A stretch of 64,000 nucleotides of DNA from Spirosoma oryzae (GCF_003002825.1 NZ_PVTE01000002.1:310001-374000); one strand, 5' to 3'. Positions 1 through 8,949 are shown, numbered from the stretch's first letter. Translations and numbers: made by a program. Notes: generated from the sequence alone by a model not told the origin.

Positions 1-2
1 GC

Positions 3-296
3 AACCCGAACAAAGGCAGCACGCTGTTCATTTTCGACGAACCAACGACGGGGTTACACTTCCACGACATTCGTAAACTGCTCGACGCCATCAACGCGCT
101 GGTCGATCAGGGCGACTCGGTGATCATCATCGAGCACAACATGGAAGTCATCAAAAACGCCGACCACATCATCGACCTCGGTCCCGACGGTGGCGAAACG
201 GGTGGCTACATCACCTTTACGGGTACGCCCGAGCAGATGGTGCAGCTCCCGGAAGGGCAAAACTTCACCGCTGACTTCCTACGCGGGAAAGTGTAG
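3..296 (+). CDS. uvrA: UvrA excinuclease ABC subunit A, C-terminal end (partial)
   Basis: UvrA is the damage-sensing ATPase of nucleotide excision repair and works with UvrB in the cytoplasm. Only the last 97 codons are in the window; the gene starts upstream of base 1. The fragment contains the second ABC cassette's Walker B and D-loop stretch ([15 protein letters not shown]), the switch histidine context ([24 protein letters not shown]) and the usual UvrA ending with a GTPEQ-type motif before the stop. The order and wording of these motifs are specific to UvrA rather than to transport ABC proteins. It is followed by a decayed gene and a hairpin, so it is probably the last intact gene of its transcript. 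Confidence 0.95.
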   Translation, partial: NPNKGSTLFIFDEPTTGLHFHDIRKLLDAINALVDQGDSVIIIEHNMEVIKNADHIIDLGPDGGETGGYITFTGTPEQMVQLPEGQNFTADFLRGKV

Positions 297-378
297 CGTT
301 GCTTATTACGGAACGCCTGGTATAAATCCGTTGGTCAGTCATCGGCTAGCCGCCTGGCTACAAACATCGGATGAGTAA

Positions 379-687
379 GTGCTTGTTTACGGTGATCCTG
401 TTGATGAATTGATTGCGGAGGAAGGGTTGAAAGTTGCCCGGTTTGTTCACTTTCGCGCGTTGGATTTACTCCTGGTGATTCTCCCCAACCGTCGAATGAT
501 CAGCCGGTTGTTGTCTGCGTATTCAGCGATGGGGCAAGCCAGTGATAACTAACTATTGAATCATACGCTAACTGAAGCAGGTATTCACTGGCCAGCTATC
601 GACATAGATTTGAGCTTACGTGGCTTTTTGCGGGAAGAAGCGCTGCACTCTTTGCGCCATGGATTTTCCACAAAGAAAGCAGCGTAG
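379..687 (+). pseudogene. Decayed DUF2442-type gene with an in-frame stop
   Basis: Reading frame 1 relative to base 379 is open from a GTG to base 549, meets TAA at 550-552, and continues in the same frame to TAG at 685-687. The second half reads GIHWPAIDIDLSLRGFL, which is the C-terminal signature of DUF2442 proteins (GIHW..iDeDlS..GlL). The first half (LLLVILPNRRMISRLLSAY) lines up with the family's preceding strand-turn-strand region at nearly the right spacing, so one nonsense change separates two parts of one gene. No ATG or ribosome site is visible at the 5' end, which suggests the beginning is also lost. DUF2442 proteins often sit beside DUF4160 partners in toxin-antitoxin-like pairs; no partner is visible here. 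A programmed read-through is possible but nothing supports it. Confidence 0.5.
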
Positions 688-706
688 TTACAGCATTTGG
701 TCTGGC

Positions 707-736
707 GTAAAAGCGGGTGGCAACATCCGCTTTTAC
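707..736. terminator. Hairpin terminator after the uvrA region
   Basis: Perfect 10-bp inverted repeat (GTAAAAGCGG with CCGCTTTTAC) around a 10-nt loop, followed by ATTTTA on the + strand. It closes the uvrA/DUF2442-remnant stretch before the GH78 gene. Confidence 0.7.
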
Positions 737-832
737 ATTTTATAGCCATTTGTTAGTCTTCGGGAACACCTGTTTCCGTTCGGCACAGGAAATGTAACAA
801 GCGTATTACTATAACACGCTTTTATTCTTCTC

Positions 833-3800
833 ATGTCGCGTTTCCTACTCGCTCTCGTTTGCTGGCTCTGGCTTGGTTTATTTTCCCTGAAAGCGCAGAA
901 TGCGATCAGTGCGACAGCGCTACGCTGCGAAAACCTCACGAATCCAACTGCCCTTGAAACCACGAAGCCGCGTCTGAGCTGGCAGCTTAGCGGAGCAGAC
1001 CGGGGCTTGCTTCAACAGTCGTACCATATACTGGTTGCCAGTTCAGCCGAGAAACTGGCCCGTAACGAAGGCGATTTGTGGAATTCCGGCGTGGTATCGA
1101 CCGACCAGTCGATCTGGATACCCTACGGCGGCCAGACGCTCACCAGCCGGGCCAGCTACTTCTGGAAAGTACAGATCGTAACAACCAACGGCCTGACGTC
1201 CGACTGGAGCCAGCCAGCGACCTGGACAATGGGGCTGATGCAGGCAAGCGACCGCACGGCGCAGTGGATCGGGCTGGAACAAACGTTTCCCTGGGATCAG
1301 CCCACGGCCAACCGCACCCGGCTGTCGGCGCGCTATTTCCGGAAAGAAACGCAGCTGACCAAGCCCATCCGGCAGGCCACCGCTTATATCTGCGGATTAG
1401 GTCTTTACGAACTACATCTGAATGGGCAACGGATTGGCACGCAGGTGCTGGCCCCCGGCCCGACGGAATACAACAAGCGGGTTTTCTACAACACCTTCGA
1501 TGTAACGGCGCAACTTCATCAGGGGACCAATGCCCTGGGCATCACCCTGGGGAACGGTCACTTTTTCCGCATGCGCCTTAATCAGTGGGCACTGCCGGAA
1601 ACGACGCATTACGGCCTGCCCCGCTGCTGGATGCAACTGGAAGTAACTTACACCGACGGGACGAAACAAACGATCATTACCGATACCTCCTGGAAAGTAA
1701 CCGCCGACGGACCGATCCGGGCCAACAACGAGTACGACGGGGAAGACTACGACGCGACCCGCGAGCTTACCAACTGGCATCAGCCGGGCTTTAACGATTC
1801 GAGCTGGCTGGCCGCTGAATCGGTCTCGGCACCAGCCAGCCGGCTGGAGAGCCAAATCAACCCGCCCATTCGCATTATGGAAACGCTGCGCCCCCGCGCG
1901 ATTCGGTCCCTGCCCAACGGTACGTACGTAGTCGACATGGGCCAGAATATCACCGGCTGGCTGCGCATTCGGGTAGCGGGCGCACGCGGCACCCGCCTGA
2001 CGATGCGCTTTGGCGAATTAGTCAACGGCGACGGTTCCGTCTACCAGGAAAACCTCCGGTCGGCCCTGCAAACCGACACATACGTGTTGAAAGGCGAAGG
2101 TACGGAGGTTTGGGAGCCGCGTTTTACCTACCACGGCTTCCGCTACGTAGAAATAACCGGCCTTACAACGCCACCGACCGTTGCGCAGTTTGACGGCTGC
2201 GTGATTTACGACGAGATGGCGCACAGCGGTACGTTCAGTTCATCGAACCCGGTGCTGAACCAGATCGTGACCAATGCCGACTGGGGTATCAAAGGCAACT
2301 ACCGGGGTATGCCGACGGACTGCTCCCAACGCGACGAACGGTTGGGCTGGCTGGGCGACCGCACGACGGGTGCGCAGGGCGAAAGTTTCCTGTTCGACAA
2401 TCAGTCGCTCTACGCCAAATGGTTACAGGACATTGAAGACGCGCAAACCGACGAAGGCAGTATTCCAGACGTTGCCCCCTCCTACTGGAAACTCTACACC
2501 GATAACGCGACCTGGCCAGCGGCTTATGCGACCATTGCGGCTATGCTGTACGATCAGTATGGCGACGACCGGCCCATTCGGGCACACTATGCCTCGATGA
2601 AACGCTGGATTCAGTACATCGACCGGTATCAGCAGGATTACAACTACTGGAAAGATGAGTATGGCGACTGGGCCGTCCCCCCCGAATCACCCGAAATCAT
2701 TATTACGCAGGACCCAACCCGCAAAACGCCCTTCGACGTACTCGGCTCGACGCATTACTACCGGATTCTGACGCTACTCGAACGGTTTGCAACGATCACG
2801 GGTAACGACGCCGACCGGGTCTGGTTTGCCGAACGGGCCAGACTTGTCAGAGATGCCTTCAACCGCAACCATTGGGATACCAGCAAACAACAGTATGCCA
2901 ACAACACGACTACGGCGAACCTGTTGCCGCTGGCGTTCGGCATGGTCCCCGACGACCGGCGCGACCGCGTAACGGCCAATCTACTCAGTCGCCTGACGGG
3001 CGAATACAACACGCACGTCAGTTCAGGGGTGGTCGGTGTACAGTGGCTGATGCGTACGCTGACCACCGTTGGACGGCCCGATCTGGCGTATCAGATTGCG
3101 ACGAACACCACCTATCCGAGCCTGGGCTACATGACGCAGCAGGGGGCCACGACGATCTGGGAACTCTGGAACGGCAACACCGCCAGCGCCTTCATGAATT
3201 CCGGCAACCACGTCATGCTATTGGGCGATCTGCTGATCTGGCTATACGAAAACGTAGCCGGTATCAAGGCGACTGAACCGGGCTTTCGCCGATTAAGCAT
3301 GTCCCCTACGCCTGTCGGCAATCTGAATCAGGTCAGTGCCAGCCACGTATCACCCTACGGCCCGATTGCCAGCGGTTGGATCAAAAACGAACGGGGTTTT
3401 CGCTGGACCGTGACTATACCGGGCAACTGCCGGGCGGAAGTAGCCATCCCCGCCACCTCACCCGAGCTGGTTTGGGAAGGCAGTCGCCGGGCGCTGGAGT
3501 CTCCCGATCTGGTGTTTCTACGGCAGGAGTCCGACCGCGTCGTGTTTGCCGTCGGTAGCGGCACGTATGTGTTCACCAACATACCACCGGCCAACCTGAC
3601 GATGCAGTTGGTAACCGAAAAACGCGTTGTACGATCGGGCGATCCATTATTTATGTACATGACCGTACGGAACGAGGGCCCCGAAACAGCCACGAATGTA
3701 TCGGTCGGTAACCGGCTGTCGCCCGAACTATCTGTGCTGACAGCGTCCGGGCTGACCCTGACCGATGGGCAACTAGTCGGAAAAATCGCCCAGCTTGACC

Positions 3801-4429
3801 CCGGTAATCAGGTTACTTACTCGCTGCTGCTACGCCCAACGGTTCCCGGCACATTTGTTCAGACAGCACAGGTGACAGCCGCCGACCAGTTCGATCCTAC
3901 ATCGATACCAAACTCGGGCACGGGCGATGGTGAAGACGATATGGCCGCCGTCGATTTCCGCACAGCCCAAACAGACGGGACGGTCTATCAATCAGCTAAC
4001 CCGCACCAGACACCGTTGCCACCCGTGCAGTCGAATCAACCTCTGCCCGACTCGACCAAAGCCGATCTGAGTTTGTCGCTAGCAACGGCTCAATCCGTGT
4101 TGACGGCAACCATGCCAACAACCCTGTCGCTAATCGTCACCCATCAGGGTGGTTTGTCCGTTGGCAACGTCAGTATCCGGTTGACTGTACCGGCTGACAT
4201 CACTGCTGGCAGTCAAACGGGTGGCACACTGGTCATACCTGTCGACGGAATAATGCAGCCTGGCCAGTCTAAAATCGTCGCCGTTCCAATCCGGTCCAAC
4301 GCCAGACAGCCATTTACCGTTCAGGCTGAGCTGATCTCCGCCAGTGTTACCGATCCCGACTCAACGCCTGACAATGGGTTAACCAACGGTGAAGACGATA
4401 CGGCGCAGCTTCGACTGCGGGTTCACTAG
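833..4429 (+). CDS. Secreted alpha-L-rhamnosidase (GH78) with C-terminal DUF11 modules
   Basis: Predicted to release terminal L-rhamnose from plant or microbial glycans outside the cytoplasm. Residues 1-21 form a signal peptide ending in Ala-Gln. The GH78 layout follows: an N-terminal fibronectin-like domain to about residue 135, a lectin-like domain with the GLGLYELHLNGQRIG stretch near 190, and an (alpha/alpha)6 barrel carrying the acidic catalytic motif DCSQRDERLGWLGD at about 496-509 and ATTIWELWNG with Glu near 777. After about residue 920 there are two DUF11-type beta modules joined by a proline-rich linker (QTPLPPVQSNQP) and ending in a DPDSTPxNG...NGEDDTA repeat. The next gene has the same tail. 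I do not see a typical type IX sorting domain, so how the protein is held at the surface is open. At 1198 residues it is longer than usual for the family because of the added modules. Confidence 0.92.
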   Translation: MSRFLLALVCWLWLGLFSLKAQNAISATALRCENLTNPTALETTKPRLSWQLSGADRGLLQQSYHILVASSAEKLARNEGDLWNSGVVSTDQSIWIPYGGQTLTSRASYFWKVQIVTTNGLTSDWSQPATWTMGLMQASDRTAQWIGLEQTFPWDQPTANRTRLSARYFRKETQLTKPIRQATAYICGLGLYELHLNGQRIGTQVLAPGPTEYNKRVFYNTFDVTAQLHQGTNALGITLGNGHFFRMRLNQWALPETTHYGLPRCWMQLEVTYTDGTKQTIITDTSWKVTADGPIRANNEYDGEDYDATRELTNWHQPGFNDSSWLAAESVSAPASRLESQINPPIRIMETLRPRAIRSLPNGTYVVDMGQNITGWLRIRVAGARGTRLTMRFGELVNGDGSVYQENLRSALQTDTYVLKGEGTEVWEPRFTYHGFRYVEITGLTTPPTVAQFDGCVIYDEMAHSGTFSSSNPVLNQIVTNADWGIKGNYRGMPTDCSQRDERLGWLGDRTTGAQGESFLFDNQSLYAKWLQDIEDAQTDEGSIPDVAPSYWKLYTDNATWPAAYATIAAMLYDQYGDDRPIRAHYASMKRWIQYIDRYQQDYNYWKDEYGDWAVPPESPEIIITQDPTRKTPFDVLGSTHYYRILTLLERFATITGNDADRVWFAERARLVRDAFNRNHWDTSKQQYANNTTTANLLPLAFGMVPDDRRDRVTANLLSRLTGEYNTHVSSGVVGVQWLMRTLTTVGRPDLAYQIATNTTYPSLGYMTQQGATTIWELWNGNTASAFMNSGNHVMLLGDLLIWLYENVAGIKATEPGFRRLSMSPTPVGNLNQVSASHVSPYGPIASGWIKNERGFRWTVTIPGNCRAEVAIPATSPELVWEGSRRALESPDLVFLRQESDRVVFAVGSGTYVFTNIPPANLTMQLVTEKRVVRSGDPLFMYMTVRNEGPETATNVSVGNRLSPELSVLTASGLTLTDGQLVGKIAQLDPGNQVTYSLLLRPTVPGTFVQTAQVTAADQFDPTSIPNSGTGDGEDDMAAVDFRTAQTDGTVYQSANPHQTPLPPVQSNQPLPDSTKADLSLSLATAQSVLTATMPTTLSLIVTHQGGLSVGNVSIRLTVPADITAGSQTGGTLVIPVDGIMQPGQSKIVAVPIRSNARQPFTVQAELISASVTDPDSTPDNGLTNGEDDTAQLRLRVH

Positions 4430-4473
4430 CTAAGGCTTCGTCAACAATACGCTATAAACCAGTGCAAAGGCAT

Positions 4474-4481
4474 TACTTTTG
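4474..4481 (+). promoter_or_regulatory. TAnnTTTG -7 box upstream of the SGNH esterase
   Basis: TACTTTTG lies 27 bases before the ATG at 4509, matching the Bacteroidetes sigma-ABfr -7 consensus. I see no clear -33 TTG. It suggests the esterase can be transcribed separately from the GH78 gene 79 bases upstream. Confidence 0.5.
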
Positions 4482-4508
4482 CCTGATTTCTGGTTTTCGT
4501 ACCCAGCC

Positions 4509-6890
4509 ATGCCATTATTCGTTCGCAGTCTTTTCGCGCTGTTGCTGTTTCCACTCCTGACAACCGCGCAGGTTCAACTTGCTCACCCTATGGCCCGGCT
4601 GGTCGTGCAGCGGGGTGCCGACGGCACCGGTCGTATGTATATTGCCGGACGGTTGTCGGGTAGCGTCGACCGGGTAGAAGCGCAACTGACGCCTGTTACA
4701 ACGGGGCAAGGCACGGCTACCGACTGGCAGGTTGTGCAGACGAGCCCGACAAATAACCAGTTTATCGGTTACGTCACGGGGGCGGGCGGCTGGTACACGC
4801 TGACGGTTCGAACAATTGTCGGCGGAGCCGTAACGGCACAGACAAGCGTGCAGCCGGTGGGTATCGGTGAGGTATTCGTTACGGCCGGCCAGTCGAACTC
4901 ACGCGGTTTAGGACCGGGCGATAATGACCTCGGCACCGCTACCGATCGCGTCAGTACTATTGATTCAATCAATCACTATTACCCACCGGAAGCCGGAAAG
5001 CAGCTGTTCTCATCCGGTGATCCATCCCCCGTTCCGGTTTACAAAGCCCTTACCGCCGGTCGGCAGATTTTTCCCATGGCCGAAAGTTCGTGGGGCTGGG
5101 GTGAACTGGGCGACTACATTGTCAACCGCTACAACGTGCCGGTTGCCTTTTACAACGCAGGCTGGGATGGTTCGGCACTGTCGAACTGGTACAGTACCGC
5201 CAATGGGCAGCCAACCTGCAACCTCTATTATTGCACGGAAAACTGGCCAAACCTGCAACCGTACACTAACCTGAAAAACGTACAAAACTATTACCTCTCG
5301 ATAGCTGGTGCGCGAGCGGTTCTCTGGCATCAGGGGGAGGCCGAATACGACGTTTCGCGCAACGATATTCCGCAGTATGCCGACCGGCTTCGGGCCGTCA
5401 TTCAAAAGGCTCGGCAGGATTACGGTAACCGTAACCTGGCCTGGGTTGTGGCCCGAGCTTCATTCAACGGCAGGGTGACAACGCCAGCGGTTATCGATCA
5501 GCAGAACGCTGTTATTCTGACCCAGGGGCTGAATGTGTATCCGGGGCCTTACAATGACACGATTCAGAACCGACTGGCCGGCGCTGTCGACGTTCACTTC
5601 AAGAACAGCTATCGCCCTGACGTCCATCCCCGGTACTACCTCAACCCAAACAGTATTCCGGTCGAGATGGGGCTGTCGCGCTTTGCCCGGAACTGGAACG
5701 CCAGCTTGGACAATAACTTTTTCCAGAATGCGACGCCGATCACCCCGACGCAGTTTGCCGCGACCGGTACGATCGCCCGCTACGTCGTACCCGGCGGCAC
5801 CGTCAGTGTACCCTTCACGACACTTGGCACCTTCAACGGCGATAACCAATGGCAGGTTCAACTCCTCGACGCAGCCGGGCATTACCTGGCCGTACTCGGT
5901 AGTGGCACCACCAGTCCAATTACGGTCACGCTACCCAGTTCGTATACTAGTGGTTCGTATATGTTTCGGGTCGTATCCAGTTCACCCGCGCTGCCCGCCG
6001 TTCCGTCCAACGTGTTCGAAATAAATTCGCTGGGCAACGTTGCCGATCTGAGCCTGAGCATGGACATCAGTCAGCGCACACCGGCGGTAGGCGATCTCGT
6101 CACGGTGGCACTAACCGTCCGCAACGATGGTCCGGTAACCAGTTCCAATATTGTCGTGCGTGACCGGCTCCCGGCCAATCTGGCGTTCGTATCCGGGATG
6201 GGGGTTTCAGCCGCGAACGGAGTCGTAACCGGTACGATCGCTCAACTGAACGCGGGCAGCAGTACCAGCTTGAGTTTTACCACTCAGCCAACAGCGGATG
6301 GTTTATACCAGAACGCGGCTGAGATTGCGCAGACCGAGACGACCGACCCCGACAGTCAGCCGAATTCGGGTACCGGCGACGGGCAGGATGATACAGCTCA
6401 GGCCGATTTCCGCACACGAGGCAATGGATCTGGTATCTATGCATCGCCCAATCCCAACCAGACGCCGTTACCGCCCGTGCAGAGCAATCAGCCTACGCCC
6501 GACCCCAACACGGCCGACCTGAGTTTGGGCATTGCCGTCAGCAATCGTGTTCCGAAAGTGAACGACGTCGTCACCTATACCCTGACGATTTACAACCGGG
6601 GCGGAGCAACCACGACAAACGTATCAGCCCGTGCTTACCTGCCAACCGGACAAACGTTTGTGTCGGGTACGAACATGACCGCAACGCAGAATGGAGCCCT
6701 TGGTACGGTCAGCTCGATTGCATCGGGAAGCAGCGTCACGCTACAGTTTCAGGCGCGCGTTACGGCATCAGGCACCTGTACTGCCGAAATAATTTCCTCA
6801 ACCCCCACTGACCCCGACTCAACCCCTAACAATGGCGTTGACAATGGCGAAGATGATACCGCCCGCGTCGACTTGCGCGCGCAGTCATAA
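4509..6890 (+). CDS. Secreted SGNH-fold carbohydrate acetylesterase (sialate O-acetylesterase-like) with DUF11 modules
   Basis: Predicted to remove O-acetyl groups from carbohydrates. The ATG at 4509 gives a clean signal peptide (MPLFVRSLFALLLFPLLTTAQ); a TTG at 4479 would add ten polar residues and overlap the promoter. Catalytic blocks in order: VTAGQSNSRG with Ser near residue 128, WHQGEAEYD near 274, and DVHPRYY with the Asp/His pair near 371-373, as in the SASA/CE6 group. Residues from about 515 hold two DUF11-type modules, the same NQTPLPPVQSNQP linker and the same DPDSTPxNGxxNGEDDTA ending as the adjacent rhamnosidase. The shared tail and the 79-base spacing suggest that both enzymes are displayed together and act on one acetylated, rhamnose-containing polymer such as a pectin; the substrate is inference. 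Confidence 0.85.
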   Translation: MPLFVRSLFALLLFPLLTTAQVQLAHPMARLVVQRGADGTGRMYIAGRLSGSVDRVEAQLTPVTTGQGTATDWQVVQTSPTNNQFIGYVTGAGGWYTLTVRTIVGGAVTAQTSVQPVGIGEVFVTAGQSNSRGLGPGDNDLGTATDRVSTIDSINHYYPPEAGKQLFSSGDPSPVPVYKALTAGRQIFPMAESSWGWGELGDYIVNRYNVPVAFYNAGWDGSALSNWYSTANGQPTCNLYYCTENWPNLQPYTNLKNVQNYYLSIAGARAVLWHQGEAEYDVSRNDIPQYADRLRAVIQKARQDYGNRNLAWVVARASFNGRVTTPAVIDQQNAVILTQGLNVYPGPYNDTIQNRLAGAVDVHFKNSYRPDVHPRYYLNPNSIPVEMGLSRFARNWNASLDNNFFQNATPITPTQFAATGTIARYVVPGGTVSVPFTTLGTFNGDNQWQVQLLDAAGHYLAVLGSGTTSPITVTLPSSYTSGSYMFRVVSSSPALPAVPSNVFEINSLGNVADLSLSMDISQRTPAVGDLVTVALTVRNDGPVTSSNIVVRDRLPANLAFVSGMGVSAANGVVTGTIAQLNAGSSTSLSFTTQPTADGLYQNAAEIAQTETTDPDSQPNSGTGDGQDDTAQADFRTRGNGSGIYASPNPNQTPLPPVQSNQPTPDPNTADLSLGIAVSNRVPKVNDVVTYTLTIYNRGGATTTNVSARAYLPTGQTFVSGTNMTATQNGALGTVSSIASGSSVTLQFQARVTASGTCTAEIISSTPTDPDSTPNNGVDNGEDDTARVDLRAQS

Positions 6891-7059
6891 AGTCGAGTTG
6901 ATTACGGTTGTGCTGGTTGCGCTTGGCTTTAACGCATTGCCTTATTTCGTTTTCAGCAAGCCCTGCTAGACAACCAAATAGACTGGGTGATAGCATAAGC
7001 GCGTCTCATGTACACTCGCGTTATACTGAGAAACTATACAGAGGACTGCGTTAAAAACT

Positions 7060-7416
7060 ATGGAACATCATAGACATGCGTTACTGAGCCTGATTATGGT
7101 AGCCGTCAGTACTGAATTGATACTCGGTTGCCGGGGAAGATGCGAAGTTGCTGATGCTTATTATCGCCCTCAAAAATGTTCGATGGTTGTTACTGACATA
7201 AGCCCTGGCCGGCCTTTCAAATTGAAGGGAGTCAATATCTACAACGGGGAAAAAGAAAAATATAGCGAAGAGGGCGGCTGGTATGTTCAATATGGCAAAT
7301 ACATAGCTATCGGTGATACGGTAATAAAGCGGGAGAACGAGTTGCTAATGCGTATTCATAAGCGAGATTCAATTTTGGTCTTTTCACTAGACTGTGAAGA
7401 AAAAGGCCATCGTTAG
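7060..7416 (+). CDS. Small predicted lipoprotein of unknown function
   Basis: 118 residues. The N-terminus is a hydrophobic stretch ending in LILGC, a good lipobox with Cys near residue 24, so the mature protein is probably an envelope lipoprotein of about 95 residues. It contains three further cysteines and a lysine/glutamate-rich middle (NGEKEKYSEEGGW). I do not recognise a family. Its codon use is more AT-rich than that of its neighbours, consistent with an orphan or recently acquired gene. It stands alone, 169 bases after the esterase. Confidence 0.6.
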   Translation: MEHHRHALLSLIMVAVSTELILGCRGRCEVADAYYRPQKCSMVVTDISPGRPFKLKGVNIYNGEKEKYSEEGGWYVQYGKYIAIGDTVIKRENELLMRIHKRDSILVFSLDCEEKGHR

Positions 7417-7430
7417 TCTCTTATCGGGCA

Positions 7431-7574
7431 TTATTTCCGCTTGTTCAGAAACCACCAAAGTAATACAGCAAGCAAGACAATCAGCAGGACAGGTACAATT
7501 AAGCTGCCTTTGTATATAGTCCCGTATTGCTTATCCGAAGCCGGTTGCGTTTGCGTAGTCATGTCAGTAGTCAT
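7431..7574 (-). CDS. 47-residue single-pass membrane protein (short ORF)
   Basis: ATG at 7574-7572, stop at 7433-7431. The product has a polar N-terminus rich in Thr and Gln (MTTDMTTQTQPASDKQYGT), then one strongly hydrophobic helix (SLIVPVLLIVLLAVLLWWFL) and a basic end NKRK. The positive-inside rule would put the C-terminus in the cytoplasm. Such a clean polar-hydrophobic-basic arrangement is unlikely in a random 48-codon frame. An in-frame ATG four codons later (7562) is an alternative start. There is no strong promoter or ribosome site, and a perfect 18-bp hairpin lies upstream at 7649-7695. No family is recognised. Confidence 0.5.
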   Translation of the reverse strand: MTTDMTTQTQPASDKQYGTIYKGSLIVPVLLIVLLAVLLWWFLNKRK

Positions 7575-7648
7575 CAACGTACCGGCTATATTCAGCATAG
7601 TTCACTAATTGTCAGACAATTTGGCTTATTTTTCTAATCTGACAGCAA

Positions 7649-7695
7649 GAGGGTTCTTCTTTAGTCGCTTTTCTATTGACTAAAGAAGAACCCTC
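7649..7695. terminator. Perfect 18-bp hairpin between two minus-strand genes
   Basis: Arms 7649-7666 and 7678-7695 are perfectly complementary (GAGGGTTCTTCTTTAGTC on the left) around an 11-nt loop. It lies 118 bases beyond the gatC stop, in the direction of gatC transcription, and may end the gatC transcript. Confidence 0.45.
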
Positions 7696-7812
7696 CTGAC
7701 AAATGCATTTCGCTACTACCGTTGGCGAATCGTTACCGGCTTACAGCAACAGTCGCTGACCACAGACAGAGAGTATCGCCGACTCGGATCGACTAAAATT
7801 CTGCCGCGAGCC

Positions 7813-8097
7813 CTATTCTAATACTTTCGGTACTTCAAAGAATTGACCATCCTGCTGGGGCGCATTAACCAACGCCTGCTCGCGGGGCAGTTGATTCATG
7901 ACAACATCATCGCGCAGGACGTTGTTTTCCGGCGAGATATGCGTCAGCGGTTCGACGCCCTCCGTGTCGACTTCATTCAGTTGCTCCATCCAGGTCAGTA
8001 CGTCGTTCATACTGCCGAGCATACTGGCTTCCTCTTCGGGCCGCACGTCCAGCCGGGCGAGGTGCGCAATTTTGTGCAGAAGTTCTGTTGTAATCAT
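7813..8097 (-). CDS. gatC: Aspartyl/glutamyl-tRNA amidotransferase subunit C
   Basis: Small subunit of the GatCAB complex, which converts Glu-tRNA(Gln) and Asp-tRNA(Asn) to the amidated forms; GatC wraps around GatA and stabilises it. The ATG at 8097 gives MITTELLHKIAHLARLDVRP, the family N-terminus; the longer frame adds 14 unconserved residues that run into a repeat. The middle has the usual VDTEGVEPLTH and NVLRDD stretches. 95 residues is the normal size. gatA and gatB are not in the window, so the subunits are unlinked here. Confidence 0.93.
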   Translation of the reverse strand: MITTELLHKIAHLARLDVRPEEEASMLGSMNDVLTWMEQLNEVDTEGVEPLTHISPENNVLRDDVVMNQLPREQALVNAPQQDGQFFEVPKVLE

Positions 8098-8113
8098 AGT
8101 CAGCGCGTTTGGG

Positions 8114-8212
8114 GAAACACGGAGGAATAGAGGATTCACAGAGACAACAGAGAAATTATGACACCCGTGCTTGCTCAGTTATCTCCGTGAAAGCTCCGTT
8201 TCTCTGTGTTTA
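8114..8212. repeat. Intergenic palindromic repeat, family 1 (ACACAGAG / CACGGAG words), copy 1
   Basis: Imperfect palindrome: the left half has AAACACGGAGG...TTCACAGAG, the right half ends CTCCGTGAAAGCTCCG...CTCTGTGTTTA. The same words recur at 54863-54985 and 56899-56985. It sits between plsC and gatC, both on the minus strand. Confidence 0.75.
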
Positions 8213-8947
8213 AAAATTAACTCGTTGTCTCACTGAATCCAACTCCTCTTGAATTACCCGATAGGTTTCTTCATTGAGTCGCTCGACGTCATCCTGCGTC
8301 AGACCGGTAGTCGCGATGGGCGCGTGAATGACGGCGCGCAGCGGACACCGACGCATCCGGATTTGGGGCACGTCGGGCAGAATCTGGTAGTTCGTCAGCA
8401 ACGTAATCGGGACGATGGGTACCTGCTGTTGAATAGCCATGATAAAGGCACCGTTTTTTAGTGGATGTCGCATCTGCGGGATGTCCTTCGCCACAATGCC
8501 TCCTTCCGGAAAAATCATGATGCTCCGTCCCGACGCCAGCGTACGAATCGACTTGGCCAGCGAGTAAGCCCGGCTATTTGCCTGCTCCCGATCGACCTGC
8601 ACGTGTAGTTTGGCAAACATATAGCCCAGCAGTGGAATGTGTTTCACCTCACTCTTTCCCACGAAGGCGAAATAGTTGTCCACCACCACGCCCATAGCGG
8701 CAATATCCAGGTACGAAAAGTGGTTGGCACAGAACACATATACGCCATCCGATTCCGGTCGAAATCGGTGCTCGATCTCGACCGAGATACCGACCAGTGC
8801 AAAAAACGCCTTTCCCCACCATCGGTTAATTCGGTGTGCCATTGGCTTCCATGCCGTCCGCTGTAGACAGATGAACTGTACCGGAAACAGCAGCAGATAA
8901 AGCCCCACCAGCACCACCGCACACCAGATCGTATAGAGAAGCCGCAT
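8210..8947 (-). CDS. plsC: 1-acyl-sn-glycerol-3-phosphate acyltransferase (PlsC family)
   Basis: Transfers an acyl chain to lysophosphatidic acid to make phosphatidic acid at the inner membrane. An N-terminal hydrophobic segment (residues 4-27) anchors the protein. The acyltransferase motifs are present: NHFSYLD at 75-81 (the HxxxxD catalytic pair), the region around VQVDRE near 117, and IMIFPEGG at 143-150. 245 residues fits bacterial PlsC. A related acyltransferase acting on another lipid, such as an ornithine lipid, cannot be excluded. Its start abuts a family-2 palindrome. Confidence 0.88.
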   Translation of the reverse strand: MRLLYTIWCAVVLVGLYLLLFPVQFICLQRTAWKPMAHRINRWWGKAFFALVGISVEIEHRFRPESDGVYVFCANHFSYLDIAAMGVVVDNYFAFVGKSEVKHIPLLGYMFAKLHVQVDREQANSRAYSLAKSIRTLASGRSIMIFPEGGIVAKDIPQMRHPLKNGAFIMAIQQQVPIVPITLLTNYQILPDVPQIRMRRCPLRAVIHAPIATTGLTQDDVERLNEETYRVIQEELDSVRQRVNF

Positions 8948-8949
8948 AA

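Noticed and set aside
833-6890. Type IX secretion sorting domains on the GH78 and esterase proteins
   Set aside because: The C-termini are DUF11 modules with acidic NGEDDTA repeats; the usual short CTD motifs were not found.
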